Counted from the first letter of the stretch, positions 54,785 through 63,820 are shown. The stretch is 64,000 bases of DNA from Acidobacteriota bacterium (GCA_020200135.1 JAIVJI010000063.1:43797-107796); one strand, 5' to 3'. Made by a program: numbers and translations. Notes: a model not told the origin generated them from the sequence alone.

Positions 54785-56134
54785 CTAGAACCCTGACGGG
54801 TAAGTTTCGGGCGGCTCTTCGCCCGCCGTCCAGCGCGCGGCGGGTTCGAGCGGCTCGACCGCGCGCGTCTCGTCGAAGTGGAGCACGGCGTCGAACTGCT
54901 CGGCGAGCCGCGCGCGGAAGTAGTGGCTCTGGCGCTCTGTCTCCGGGCGGTAGATGACGCCGATGGCGCGCTCCAGCCGCGGCCGCGCCAGAAGGTCGCG
55001 CGCCGGTCCTTCGGCGCGCAGGTCGAGCACGAAGCGCCCGAGCCCCGCCTCGTGGAAGAGCGCCTCGTAGCTGCCTTCGAGCGCGGGTCGCACGCGCTTG
55101 CGGCGGCCCGGCTCGTCCCAGTCGGACGAGGCGGTGACCGTCCCGGTGTACGTCGTGAACCCGACGAGCACACAATCGCGCGCGTACCGCTCGCGCACCA
55201 ACTGCCCGACGTTCCACTCGCCGCCCTCGCCCATCTCGGTCGCGCGCGCGTCGCCGAGGTGCGAGTTGTGCTCCCACACGGCGACCTTCGCGGCCGGCCC
55301 TTCGGCGCTCAGGTGCGTGACGAGCGCGTCCAGAGTCTCGGCCATGTGCCCGTCGCGCATGTTCCACGAGCTGACGCGGCCGCGGAACATCGAGCGGTAG
55401 TACTCCTCCGCGTTCCTGACGAGCCGCGCGTTCTGCTCGGCGTAAAAGAACTCGTCGCGCTCGACGCGCCCGTCGCGGTTCGCCAGCTCCGTGGCGCGCC
55501 GGCGCAGCTCGACCAGCTGCTCGACCACGCCCGGCTCGCACGACTCGGCCGCGCCGTAGGCCGCCGCGTAGGCGTAAGACTGCGCGTCCTCGCCGAAGTG
55601 CTCGAAGCACGAGTAACGACTCCGCGCGCGGCGCGCGGCCTCGGGGTCGACTTTCTCCAGATAGCCGAGCACGGCCTCGATGGACGCGTAGAGGCTGTAG
55701 AGGTCGAGCCCGTAGAAGCCGACCTTGTGCGCGCCGGCGGGGAGCGCTTCGTTGTGGGCGCGCAGCCACTCGACGAACTCGACGACGACCGTGTTGCGCC
55801 ACATCCACACGGGGAAGCGCCTGAAGCCGCCGAGCGCCTCGCGCGCGTCCCGGTCGTCCGACTCCCCGCGCACGTAGCGGTTAACGCGGTACGCGTCCGG
55901 CCAGTCGGCCTCGACCGCGACGGCCGTAAAATCCTTCTCGGTGATGAGCCGCTTCGTTATCTCGGCGCGCTCGGCGTAGAACTCGTGCGTGCCGTGCGAC
56001 GCCTCGCCCAGCAGCGCGAAGCGCGCCGCGCCGACCAACCCCAGCAGCGAGTCGTAGTCTGCGCCCGCGCCTTCGAGCGGCCGCGCCGCACGGCGCACCG
56101 CCTCCGCCACCTTCGCCACCTTCGCCTCGGCCAT
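54785..56134 (-). CDS. erythromycin-esterase-family hydrolase
   Basis: 449 residues. Family motifs: FALLGEASHGTHEFYAERAE (catalytic Glu/His), VAVEADWPDAYRVNRYVRG, VGFYGLDLYSLYASIEAVL, and VAVWEHNSHLGDARATEMGE with the second His pair. The EreA-like fold is widespread outside resistance loci, often in stress-related gene groups, so macrolide hydrolysis should not be assumed. Good ribosome site GAGGTGG. Followed by the GntR regulator; preceded by a heptamer hairpin. Confidence 0.9.
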   Translation of the reverse strand: MAEAKVAKVAEAVRRAARPLEGAGADYDSLLGLVGAARFALLGEASHGTHEFYAERAEITKRLITEKDFTAVAVEADWPDAYRVNRYVRGESDDRDAREALGGFRRFPVWMWRNTVVVEFVEWLRAHNEALPAGAHKVGFYGLDLYSLYASIEAVLGYLEKVDPEAARRARSRYSCFEHFGEDAQSYAYAAAYGAAESCEPGVVEQLVELRRRATELANRDGRVERDEFFYAEQNARLVRNAEEYYRSMFRGRVSSWNMRDGHMAETLDALVTHLSAEGPAAKVAVWEHNSHLGDARATEMGEGGEWNVGQLVRERYARDCVLVGFTTYTGTVTASSDWDEPGRRKRVRPALEGSYEALFHEAGLGRFVLDLRAEGPARDLLARPRLERAIGVIYRPETERQSHYFRARLAEQFDAVLHFDETRAVEPLEPAARWTAGEEPPETYPSGF

Positions 56135-56156
56135 AACGCACCACCTCAGGGCTGAA

Positions 56157-56226
56157 GGGTGAGGGCGGAAGGATGAAGGGGACGCTCGACAGCCGTCACT
56201 TCATCCTTCCGCCTTCCGCCCTCGCC
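56157..56226. repeat. heptamer-period inverted repeat with unequal arms
   Basis: Left arm 56157-56178, right arm 56199-56226. The right arm contains one extra copy of the unit TTCCGCC compared with the left arm, a direct sign of slippage or gain in steps of seven bases. Confidence 0.8.
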
Positions 56227-56235
56227 GCCCCCTTC

Positions 56236-57372
56236 TCAGCTCCTGCCGGCGGCCCTCGATGACGAGAGGCCGGGGTCGGGGTCGGGCGAGGACACGGCGG
56301 TCGTGTCGGTCGTCCCCGCGGCCGTGATCTCGCCCGCCGGCGTGACGGGCGCGGGGAGCGCCGTGTCCGTGCCGGACTGGTAGCTGTGGACGCGCAGGCT
56401 GTTCTGCACGTTCGAGACGCCGCCCACCGACTCGGCGACGTTCTCGGCCAGGCGCTTGGCGTAGCGGCTGTCCACCGTCCCCGTCAGGATGACCTCGCCG
56501 GCCACGACGCCCACCTCCACGTCCGAGGCGTCGAGCCACTCGTTGTCGGTCAGGCGGTCGCACACCTCCTCGCGGACGCGCTCGTCGGAGCGGCGGTAGT
56601 TCCTCGGCCCGCGCCCGCGGAACTTGCCCTCGCCGCGCGCGCCCCGCGCGCGAAACTCTTCGCGGGGGCCGCGCCGCCCGCGGTCGTCGTCGTCCGCGTC
56701 GTCTTCGCCGCCGAACCACGAGCGCACCTGGTCGGCCGCGCGGTCGAGCCAACTGCCGCCGGCGCGGTCGTCGTCGCGCCCCGCGTAGGCGCGTGCGCCG
56801 TAGGCGCGGCGGTCGTCGCGGTCGTCGTCGTCGCGGTCGTAGTCCTCGCGCCCGTACTCGTAGCCGCTGCGCCCGTAGAAGCGGCTCGTCGTGCGGCCGT
56901 AGTCCGTGTCGTAGTCGCGCACGCCCTCGTCCTCGTGGACGCGCGGCGCGCGCACGCGCTGCTCGTAGGCGCGCCCCGCGTCGCGGCCGTACGGGCGCTG
57001 CGCGTAGCCGCGCCCGTAGTCCTCGCCCTCCGGGCGGCGCGGCGCGGCCGAGCCTGCGTAGCCGCCCGCGAGCCCCTCGCGCCCGGAGCGCGGGACGTAC
57101 TCGCCCGCGCCGTACTCGCGCGCGCCGGGGCGCGGGCCGTACTCGCGCGCGAAGTAGTCACGCGCCCCGGGCTCGCGCTCGCGCCCGTACTCGCCGCGCA
57201 CGGCCGGGTAGCCGCCGCCGCGCCGCGCCGCGCCGTACTCGCGCCCGTAGCGCTCGCCCGTCTCGCCGTAGCCGCGCGAGACGTCGCGCTCGCCGTAGCC
57301 CCTGTCCTCGGTGCGGTCTTCTTCGGGGTCGCCGTAGCGCCCGAACCCTCTGTCACCGTAACGTTTTGACAT
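56236..57372 (-). CDS. BON-domain protein with Tyr/Arg/Gly/Asp-rich N-terminus
   Basis: 378 residues from ATG 57372 (an ATG immediately upstream is also possible; AAGGAGG spacing favours the inner one). Residues 1-215 are low-complexity, with repeated YG-R units (RYGDRGFGRYGDPEED). A SWFGGEDDAD motif follows, then GRGPRNYRRSDERVREEVCD leading into a BON domain (about 265-330: DASDVEVGVVAGEVILTGTV, SVGGVSNVQNSLRV), and a Thr/Pro-rich tail. BON domains bind phospholipid or membranes. No signal peptide. The SWFG + GRGP + BON arrangement recurs in stress-related proteins of desiccation-tolerant bacteria (family knowledge). Confidence 0.85.
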   Translation of the reverse strand: MSKRYGDRGFGRYGDPEEDRTEDRGYGERDVSRGYGETGERYGREYGAARRGGGYPAVRGEYGREREPGARDYFAREYGPRPGAREYGAGEYVPRSGREGLAGGYAGSAAPRRPEGEDYGRGYAQRPYGRDAGRAYEQRVRAPRVHEDEGVRDYDTDYGRTTSRFYGRSGYEYGREDYDRDDDDRDDRRAYGARAYAGRDDDRAGGSWLDRAADQVRSWFGGEDDADDDDRGRRGPREEFRARGARGEGKFRGRGPRNYRRSDERVREEVCDRLTDNEWLDASDVEVGVVAGEVILTGTVDSRYAKRLAENVAESVGGVSNVQNSLRVHSYQSGTDTALPAPVTPAGEITAAGTTDTTAVSSPDPDPGLSSSRAAGRS

Positions 57373-57401
57373 CATCAACCTCCTTCTAATCGTCTGCGTC
57401 T

Positions 57402-59009
57402 TTAAGTCGCTCTCTTCTTCCGGCGGGCCGAAAGCTCGCGCGCCTGCTCGAAGACGCCTTCTAGCTGCTGACCCTTCCTGAGCACCGGCGCGAAGAGGTC
57501 GCCCTTGCGCTCCAGCCGCCGGAGCATGTTCCTGATGTGGAAGTCGGACGTTCTGACCTTCCTGCGCTCGACCTCCCTCCATTCGAGCGGCGCCGAGACG
57601 GTCGCGCCCGGCTTCGGCCTCACCGAGTAGGGCGCGACGACCGACTTGCCGCGCGCGTTCTGCATGTGGTCGACGTAGATCATCCCCGCCCCGCGCCTGC
57701 GCTTCGACCGCTCGACGGTCGCCACCCGTGCCTGCTCGCGCGCGACGGCCGTCGCCACCTGCTCGGCCAGCTCGGCGATCTGTTCGTAGTCGTAGACCGG
57801 CTCGACCGGCACGTAGACGTGGATGCCGCGCGAGCCCGAGGTCTTCGGGTACGAGTCGAGCCCGAGCCGCGCGAGCACGTCGCGCGTGGTGAGCGCCACG
57901 TCGCAGATGGTCTCGAACGTGACGCCCTCGGCCGGGTCGAGGTCGAAGACGAACCAGTCGGGGTGCCCGAGGTCGGCGACGCGCGAGTGCCACGGGTGCC
58001 GCTCGACCGCGCCGAGGTTCGCCATGTAGAGGAGCGTCGCCAGGTTGTCGCCGACGACGTAGTCGACCTCGTGGGCGCCGCCGTCTTCGACTTCGAGCGG
58101 CACGGTGCGGGCGAAGGACGGCGCCTCGTTCACGTCGTGCTGGTGGAAGGAAGGCCCGCCGACGCCCGTCGGGTACCTCTTCATGATGAGCGGCCGGTCT
58201 TTCAGGTAGGGCAGGATGTAGTCGGCGACCTCGTAGTAGTAGCGTATGAGGTCGCCCTTCGTGTAACCCTCCTCCGGCCAGTAGACGCGCTCCAGGTGCG
58301 TCAGCGGCACGACCTCGCGCCCCACGCGCACGTTCAAATCGCCCTCGGGCGCCTTCGCCTTCAACGCACGCGCCACCGGCACGACCTTCCCGCCCCCGGC
58401 CTTCTTCGCGGCGTCGAACTGCCTCACGCGCCCCGCGCCGCCGCCCTCACTTCTCCCCTTCGCCTTTTTGCTCTTGCCCTTTATCGTCTCAACACCGTCA
58501 ACGGGCTTGCGCAGCCGCAGCTCCCAGTCGGCTTCGGCGAACTCGTCGCTCCGCTTGAACAGCAGCCACTCGCCCGCGCGCCGCTTCATCCTGACGAGCG
58601 TGAAGGCCCCGCGCAGCTTCTCGCCCTTCAGCTCGAAGTCGAGGCGGCCGGCTTCCAACTGCTCGGCCGCCGAGCCCTCGCCGAGCGCGACGTACGTGCC
58701 GCCGTCCCACCTCATGTGCTCGCCCGCGCCGTACTCGCCCTCGGGGATGAGCCCCTCGAACTTCAGATACTCGACGGGGTGGTCTTCGGTCTCGACGGCC
58801 AGGCGCTTCTCCGAAGGGTCGAGCGAAGGCCCGCGCGGGACGGACCACGACTTCAGGACGCCGCCGACCTCCAGGCGGAAGTCGAAGTGGAGCTTCGACG
58901 CGTGGTGCTCCTGCACGACGAAGCGCCGCCGGCTCGCCTTCGACACCGCGCCCTTCGGCTCCGGCGTCCGCCTGAAGTCGCGCATCTTCCGGTAGGTCCC
59001 AAGCCCCAT
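57402..59009 (-). CDS. ligD: LigD-type 3'-phosphoesterase plus polymerase/primase, no ligase domain
   Basis: 535 residues from the ATG ending at 59009, with GGGGGAAG upstream. Residues about 15-160 are the phosphoesterase domain ([57 protein letters not shown]). A basic linker follows, then the LigD polymerase domain (about 210-510): NVRVGREVVPLTHLERVYWP, DRPLIMKRYPTGVGGPSFHQ, catalytic WFVFDLDPAEGVTFETICDV, PKTSGSRGIHVYVPV and YVDHMQNARGKSVVAPYSVR. The ATP-dependent ligase domain found in many LigD proteins is absent. Role: end processing and gap filling in non-homologous end joining. No ku gene in the window. Confidence 0.94.
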   Translation of the reverse strand: MGLGTYRKMRDFRRTPEPKGAVSKASRRRFVVQEHHASKLHFDFRLEVGGVLKSWSVPRGPSLDPSEKRLAVETEDHPVEYLKFEGLIPEGEYGAGEHMRWDGGTYVALGEGSAAEQLEAGRLDFELKGEKLRGAFTLVRMKRRAGEWLLFKRSDEFAEADWELRLRKPVDGVETIKGKSKKAKGRSEGGGAGRVRQFDAAKKAGGGKVVPVARALKAKAPEGDLNVRVGREVVPLTHLERVYWPEEGYTKGDLIRYYYEVADYILPYLKDRPLIMKRYPTGVGGPSFHQHDVNEAPSFARTVPLEVEDGGAHEVDYVVGDNLATLLYMANLGAVERHPWHSRVADLGHPDWFVFDLDPAEGVTFETICDVALTTRDVLARLGLDSYPKTSGSRGIHVYVPVEPVYDYEQIAELAEQVATAVAREQARVATVERSKRRRGAGMIYVDHMQNARGKSVVAPYSVRPKPGATVSAPLEWREVERRKVRTSDFHIRNMLRRLERKGDLFAPVLRKGQQLEGVFEQARELSARRKKRAT

Positions 59010-59252
59010 CGACAAACTTCCCCCCGCGCACGCTTGCCGCCTGACGGTACAGCCTGTGTACGCGACCCGTTCACGCGCCGCCGCGTGCAGACCCTGCCCC
59101 GCGCGGCCCTGCTCAAACAAACCCCGCGTATTTTTTAAGACTTCCCCGGCCACCTCGCCCGATGGCACCAGTTTCATCGTCAGAGGCTTGCAACTTGCAT
59201 ACTCAAGCCGAGGAAGCTCTCTCAAACCACGCTTGTCCGGCGGCGAACCCAG

Positions 59253-60887
59253 GTGAAGTTCTCGGAACTGGCGAAGACTTACGAGCGCGTCGGCGGGGCC
59301 TCGGGCGACCCGGCGCGCGTGCGGCTCCTCGCCGAGATGTTCCGCGGCGCGGACCCGCGCACGCTCGCCGCGGCGGCGCACTTCACGCTGGGCGAGGTCG
59401 TGGACACGCGCCTCTCAGAACGCCTCGGCATCGGGCCGGCGACGCTCCGCACGGTCCTGGCGCGACTGTACGGTCTCGAAGCAGCCGCCGTGGACGAAGA
59501 GGTCCGGCGCACCGGCGACATGAGCGAGGTCGTCGCCGCGCGCGTCGGCGGCACGGACACGCTTGAGGTGGGCAAGCTCTGGCGACGCCTGAACCGGGGC
59601 GTCGAGCGCGACGAGAGCCGCGAGTCGCTCGTCGAACACGTCTTCCGCAACACGACGGCGTCGGGCGCGAAGTACTTCACGCGGATGGTGCTCAACCAGA
59701 TGCGCATCGGCGCAGGGCTGGGCACCGTCGCGCGCGCGCTGGCCTCGGCCTTCGGCGTCGAGCCGGCGGCGGTCGAGCACCTCTACGCGATGACGAACGA
59801 CATCGGGCTGGTCGCGGCGCAGGCGCGCAAAGGTCAGCGGGCGCTGGCGCGCGCCGGCCTCACGCTCTTCCGCCCGTACCAGTTCATGAACGCGCAGAAG
59901 GTTGACCGCCCCGAGGAGATTTTCGAGAAGCTGAAAGGCAGGAGAATCATCTTCGAGGTGAAGTACGACGGCGCGCGTCTGCAAATCCACTTGAAGAAGG
60001 GCCGGCCGCCCGAGATACGCGCCTACTCGCGCCGCCTGAACGACGACACGGCGGCGATGCCCGACGTGGCGGCCGCGCTCGCGCGCGCGTGGAAGGGCGG
60101 CGACGCCATCCTCGAAGGCGAGGCCGTCGCCTACGACCCCGCGCTCAGGGAGAGGCGGCCGTTCCAGGCCGTGCTCCAGCGGCTCGGCCGCGTCCACGGC
60201 ATCGAGGAGAAGGCGCGCGAGATTCCGCTCGTCCTACACCTCTTCGAGATGGTCTACCACGACGGCGAGGACCTGATGAACGTCCCGCAAGGAGAGCGCC
60301 GCGCGCGGCTCGGAAAACTCTTCCGCCCGACCGAACGCGTGAAGATGACCGAGAGCGTCGTGACCGACTCGATGGAGGAGCAGGCCGCGTTCTTCCGGCG
60401 TGCGCTCGAAGAGGGGCACGAGGGTCTGATGGCGAAAGACCCCGACGCCGCGTACGTCCCCGGCCGCCGCGCCGAGAAGTGGATGAAGCTCAAGCCGGCG
60501 TTCGAGACGCTCGACGTGGTCGTCACCGGCGGCATCTGGGGCTCGGGGCGCAGGAAGGGATTGCTCTCAAGCCTTATCGTCGCCGTGCGCGACCGCCAGG
60601 GGTTCAAGACCGTCGGCAAGGTCGGCACCGGGTTTTCCGAGGAGGCGCTGCGCGAGCTGACGGCGCGACTCGAGCCGCGCGTCATCTCGACGCGCGGGCG
60701 CGACGTGGAGCTCGAGCCCGAGGTCGTCATCGAGGTGGACTTCCAGGACATCCAGAAGACCGCGCGCTACCGCGCCGGCTACGCGCTGCGCATCCCGCGC
60801 TTCAAGCGCGTCCGCACCGACAAGAGCACGCGCGAGGCCGACGACCTCGCGCGGCTCAAGCGGCTCTACAGGCAGATGCACCCGTGA
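59253..60887 (+). CDS. ATP-dependent DNA ligase (LigB/archaeal type)
   Basis: 544 residues from GTG 59253. N-terminal alpha-helical DNA-binding domain (LAKTYERVGGASGDPARVRL, FTRMVLNQMRIGAGLGTVAR), then the adenylation domain with the active-site lysine in FEVKYDGARLQIH, motif AILEGEAVAYDP, EGLMAKDPDAAYVPGRRAEK (motif IV/V, Lys) and an OB-fold domain to IPRFKRVRTDKSTREADDLA. This is the replicative-type ATP ligase layout found in archaea and some bacteria. Divergent from ligD across 243 bases, so the two could act together in end joining. Its stop codon is part of a heptamer repeat. Confidence 0.94.
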   Translation: MKFSELAKTYERVGGASGDPARVRLLAEMFRGADPRTLAAAAHFTLGEVVDTRLSERLGIGPATLRTVLARLYGLEAAAVDEEVRRTGDMSEVVAARVGGTDTLEVGKLWRRLNRGVERDESRESLVEHVFRNTTASGAKYFTRMVLNQMRIGAGLGTVARALASAFGVEPAAVEHLYAMTNDIGLVAAQARKGQRALARAGLTLFRPYQFMNAQKVDRPEEIFEKLKGRRIIFEVKYDGARLQIHLKKGRPPEIRAYSRRLNDDTAAMPDVAAALARAWKGGDAILEGEAVAYDPALRERRPFQAVLQRLGRVHGIEEKAREIPLVLHLFEMVYHDGEDLMNVPQGERRARLGKLFRPTERVKMTESVVTDSMEEQAAFFRRALEEGHEGLMAKDPDAAYVPGRRAEKWMKLKPAFETLDVVVTGGIWGSGRRKGLLSSLIVAVRDRQGFKTVGKVGTGFSEEALRELTARLEPRVISTRGRDVELEPEVVIEVDFQDIQKTARYRAGYALRIPRFKRVRTDKSTREADDLARLKRLYRQMHP

Positions 60888-60921
60888 AGATTTGAAATTT
60901 CAGATTTGAAATTTGAAATTC
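60885..60921. repeat. heptamer-period repeat containing two stop codons
   Basis: Five units such as TGAAGAT and TTGAAAT. The first base of the repeat is the stop of the DNA ligase, and the stop of the convergent DUF434 gene (60900-60902, minus strand) lies inside it. The sequence is nearly self-complementary (AAATTT cores). Confidence 0.8.
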
Positions 60922-61646
60922 TCTCCGCCCTCGTCGCTCAAATCAATCACCCACGCTTCGGGGACGTGGCGCTCGACGATGAGCCGGCCGAGGTTGAGCC
61001 AGCGCGCGGCGCCGTCGAGGACGTGGGAGTCCGAGGTGACGGCGACTCGGTTCGAGTTGACTATCTCGCGGTCGGGGTTGAACTCCACCTCGACCTCCCA
61101 CGGCCAGCCGCGCTCCCGCGCGACCGTACGGACGCGCTCGGCCAGCCGCCCGCTGTTCGAGACCGGCTTGTCCAGCAGCCACAGCACCGACGCGGGCGAG
61201 AGCGCCCCGAGCGCCTCGCCCGCGAGCACGACAGCGCGCCCGGTCTCCTCGACCGCGCGGTACGAGCCGTGGACGGATGAGAGGTCGCGCACGCAGCCGT
61301 CGCGCCCCGTGACGAGCACGCCGCCCGCGAGCGCCGCCTCCAGAGTGATGACGAGGTTGAAGCCGTCAACTATCAACCCCTCGCCCGCGACCTCGCCCGC
61401 GCGGCGCGCGCGACGGCGCCCGAGGCTCTCGTCCGAACAAGCCGCGCGCGCCACCGCCAGCCGCTGCCGCTCGCGCAGGTTGTAGCGGTCGCCGACGAGC
61501 TTGAGCGCGGACTTCGTCTGGTAGCCGCGGCTGAGGAGCCACGACAGCTCGGACGTGGCGACGCGCAGCGCCGGGAGCCGCGCCTCTCCGAACAGCCGCG
61601 CGTCCTCGGGGTGCGCGCCCCTGTGCCGGCGCCTGTCAGGACTCAC
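60900..61646 (-). CDS. DUF434-domain protein
   Basis: 248 residues from GTG ending at 61646, with AAGGG upstream. N-terminal DUF434-type segment (LRVATSELSWLLSRGYQTKS, then LKLVGDRYNLRERQRLAVAR), followed by a DUF5616-like half with LIVDGFNLVITLEAALAGGV, DLSSVHGSYRAVEETGRAVV and VTSDSHVLDGAARWLNL. Conserved Asp residues (VDGFN, SDSHVLDG) suggest a PIN/NYN-like nuclease fold, but activity is unproven. The final residues (NFKFQI) come from a heptamer repeat. Confidence 0.85.
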   Translation of the reverse strand: MSPDRRRHRGAHPEDARLFGEARLPALRVATSELSWLLSRGYQTKSALKLVGDRYNLRERQRLAVARAACSDESLGRRRARRAGEVAGEGLIVDGFNLVITLEAALAGGVLVTGRDGCVRDLSSVHGSYRAVEETGRAVVLAGEALGALSPASVLWLLDKPVSNSGRLAERVRTVARERGWPWEVEVEFNPDREIVNSNRVAVTSDSHVLDGAARWLNLGRLIVERHVPEAWVIDLSDEGGENFKFQI

Positions 61647-61665
61647 GCCTCAGCCCTTTTCCGTA

Positions 61666-61700
61666 AAGGACGAAGCGGGAAGGATGAATGTTGAAGTGAC
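61666..61700. repeat. single-arm heptamer-period repeat
   Basis: Five consecutive degenerate heptamers beginning AAGGACG, AAGCGGG, between the DUF434 start and the phosphoesterase stop. It is followed by a small palindrome (GACGGCCGTC, 61698-61707). Confidence 0.6.
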
Positions 61701-61713
61701 GGCCGTCTGAACG

Positions 61714-62232
61714 TCATCCCCTCTTCCTCGCGCGCTTCTTCGCCGCTTTCTTAGCTGTCTTCGTAGCCGCCGGCTTCGGGCGGTCGGGCTCGCCGACGGT
61801 CTCGGCCTCGTGGCCGGGGACGGCGAAGTCGTCGGGAAGTTTTTGGAGGAGCCAGAGCGGGCGGCCGCGCTCCTCGCGCCCCTTCATCCTGAAGAGACGC
61901 CAGCCGCCGCCGAGGCGCGCGCCTTCGAGCCGGAAGCGGAGCGAGCCCGCGCGCCAGCCCTCCACGGGGTCGCCCTCGGGGAAGAATCCCCCGATGTCCC
62001 AGCGGTAGACGCGCCCGGCGCCGTAAGTGCCCTCGGGCAGCACGCCCTCGAAGTTGATGTACGAGAGCGCGTGGTCGGGCACCTGGACGGCGAGGCGCTT
62101 CGCCGAAGGGTCGAGCGAAGGCCCCTTCGGCACCGCCCAAGACTTGAGCGTCCCCGCCATCTCCAGACGGAAGTCCCAGTGCAAACGGCTCGCGTGGTGC
62201 TCCTGCACGACGAATCTCGGCCCGCGCTTCAT
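61714..62232 (-). CDS. stand-alone LigD-type 3'-phosphoesterase
   Basis: 172 residues from the ATG ending at 62232 ([20 protein letters not shown]). One phosphoesterase domain only: [40 protein letters not shown] and [20 protein letters not shown]. The tail is Lys/Arg-rich ([15 protein letters not shown]) and could bind DNA. Paralogous to the N-terminal domain of the LigD protein at 57402-59009. Family role: removal of 3'-phosphate or a 3'-ribonucleotide at broken ends. Weak ribosome site. Confidence 0.9.
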   Translation of the reverse strand: MKRGPRFVVQEHHASRLHWDFRLEMAGTLKSWAVPKGPSLDPSAKRLAVQVPDHALSYINFEGVLPEGTYGAGRVYRWDIGGFFPEGDPVEGWRAGSLRFRLEGARLGGGWRLFRMKGREERGRPLWLLQKLPDDFAVPGHEAETVGEPDRPKPAATKTAKKAAKKRARKRG

Positions 62233-62410
62233 GCACAGATTCTGCCACAGCGCGACCGCGAAGCCGTCACCGCCGGTGCCCACTCGTCCCGCTCGCAGTC
62301 CGTTTTGTCACACAACCCTTCACAAACCCGCCCGCGCCCCTTATCCTCGCTTTTCGCGCCCGACCGCGCTCTAAACCCGCGCCGACAGGTCAAACCGACA
62401 AACGTGCGCC

Positions 62411-62466
62411 TTCAGCACGCGCCTCCCCGCCGGGGAGGGCGCGAGGGCGGGCGCGGGTGTGCTGAA
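62411..62466 (+). promoter_or_regulatory. structured 5' leader of the LytS-type kinase
   Basis: TTCAGCAC (62411-62418) pairs with GTGCTGAA (62459-62466), enclosing a second stem GCGCCTCCCC/GGGGAGGGCGC (62419-62442, one bulge). The outer arm ends just before the AGGAAA ribosome-site region. Could be a terminator-like or translation-control hairpin. Confidence 0.4.
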
Positions 62467-62490
62467 AGGACGGCAGGAAAGTCCGACGAG

Positions 62491-63660
62491 ATGACTGAAG
62501 CGGAGACTTTGGAGGGAGTGCGGCTCGCCGTCCCGGGCGAGGCCGAGGCCGGGGGCGAGCGCGTGTGGAGGGGCCGTCTGGCGCGCTGGGGAATCATCTT
62601 CGCCGTGTGGACGGCGCTCGCCTTCTTCTTCACGGGGCAGCTCTACTACACGCGGCTTTTGAGCGAGCGGCCCATCACGTGGGGCGCCGCCGCCTCGCAG
62701 CAGTTCATCTACCCGTACCTCTGGGCGGCGGGCACCATCTTCGTGCTCTGGCTCGCCAACCGCTTCCCCGTCGAGGGCGCGCGCTGGGCGGGGCACACGC
62801 TGCTCCACCTCCTCTTCGCCACGGCCTTCGTCTTCGTCGTCTCCGGCACGTTCCAGCTCGTCTACCACTTCCTCTTCCTGCACGGCCCCGGCAAGCACTA
62901 CGAGCCGTGGACGACGCTCCAGTGGATCATCTACAACTCGTCCGAGAACTACGGCATCTACGGCCTGCTGATCCTGCTCAACCAGGTCTTCCGCTACTAC
63001 CGGCGCTTCCGCGAGGGCGAGCTGCGCTCATCACGGCTCCAGACGCAGCTCGCGAGCGCGCAGCTCGAAGCCTTGAAGATGCAGCTCCAGCCGCACTTCC
63101 TCTTTAACACGCTCCACTCCATCTCGGCGCTCGTCCACCGCGACCCGGACGCGGCCGACCGCATGATCGCGCGTCTCGGAGACTTCCTGCGCCTGACGCT
63201 CGAGAACTCGGGCGCGCGCGAGGTCTCGCTCCGGAAGGAGCTTGAGTTTTTGACCTGCTACCTGGAGATCGAGCGCGTGCGCTTCCAGGACCGCCTGACC
63301 ACCAGCCTCGAAGTCGAGCCCGACGCGCTCGACACGCCCGTCCCCAACCTCATCCTCCAGCCCATCGTCGAGAACGCCCTGCGCCACGGCGTGGCACAGA
63401 CCCGCGGCCCCGGCCGCGTCGAGATTTCGGCGAAACGTGAGAGCGGCTCGCTGCGTATACGGGTCTGGGACAACGGGCCGGGGCTAAAAGCCATCACACG
63501 GCCGGACGACGGGTTGAAAATTGGGCTCGGGCTGTCGAACACGCGCGCGCGGCTCGAACAGCTCTACGGCGCCTCGCACCGCTTAGAGCTGGAGAACGCG
63601 CCCCAGGGCGGGCTGCTCGTGACGCTGGAGATTCCGGCCCCGAGACGCGCCGCCGCCTGA
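62491..63660 (+). CDS. LytS/YehU-type sensor histidine kinase
   Basis: 389 residues. Four or so membrane helices in residues 30-170 (WGIIFAVWTALAFFFTGQLY; LLHLLFATAFVFVVSGTFQL; YGIYGLLILLNQVF). A His-kinase domain follows, with the phosphoacceptor His in MQLQPHFLFNTLHSISALVH, the N-box PIVENALRHG, and G-boxes WDNGPGLKA and GLGLSNTRARLEQLYG. Autophosphorylates and passes phosphate to the LytTR-type regulator that starts 160 bases downstream. ATG 62491, ribosome site AGGAAAG. Confidence 0.95.
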   Translation: MTEAETLEGVRLAVPGEAEAGGERVWRGRLARWGIIFAVWTALAFFFTGQLYYTRLLSERPITWGAAASQQFIYPYLWAAGTIFVLWLANRFPVEGARWAGHTLLHLLFATAFVFVVSGTFQLVYHFLFLHGPGKHYEPWTTLQWIIYNSSENYGIYGLLILLNQVFRYYRRFREGELRSSRLQTQLASAQLEALKMQLQPHFLFNTLHSISALVHRDPDAADRMIARLGDFLRLTLENSGAREVSLRKELEFLTCYLEIERVRFQDRLTTSLEVEPDALDTPVPNLILQPIVENALRHGVAQTRGPGRVEISAKRESGSLRIRVWDNGPGLKAITRPDDGLKIGLGLSNTRARLEQLYGASHRLELENAPQGGLLVTLEIPAPRRAAA

Positions 63661-63820
63661 GACCCAGCGGAACCCGCCGCCAGCCCCCGCGTTAATAAAT
63701 CTGAAACCCGAAGGCGTTTTTTGCCACAAACCTTTACGGCGCGGTGTTTTCTTTGCGTAAGGGTCAAGGCCGACCGCCGCCGAGGCCGTACCGACGACTG
63801 ACCCGCCGCCCACCGACTCT

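Noticed and set aside
54785..56134. Macrolide resistance gene
   Set aside because: The erythromycin-esterase fold is common in non-resistance settings; the neighbours are stress and repair genes and there is no mobile element.
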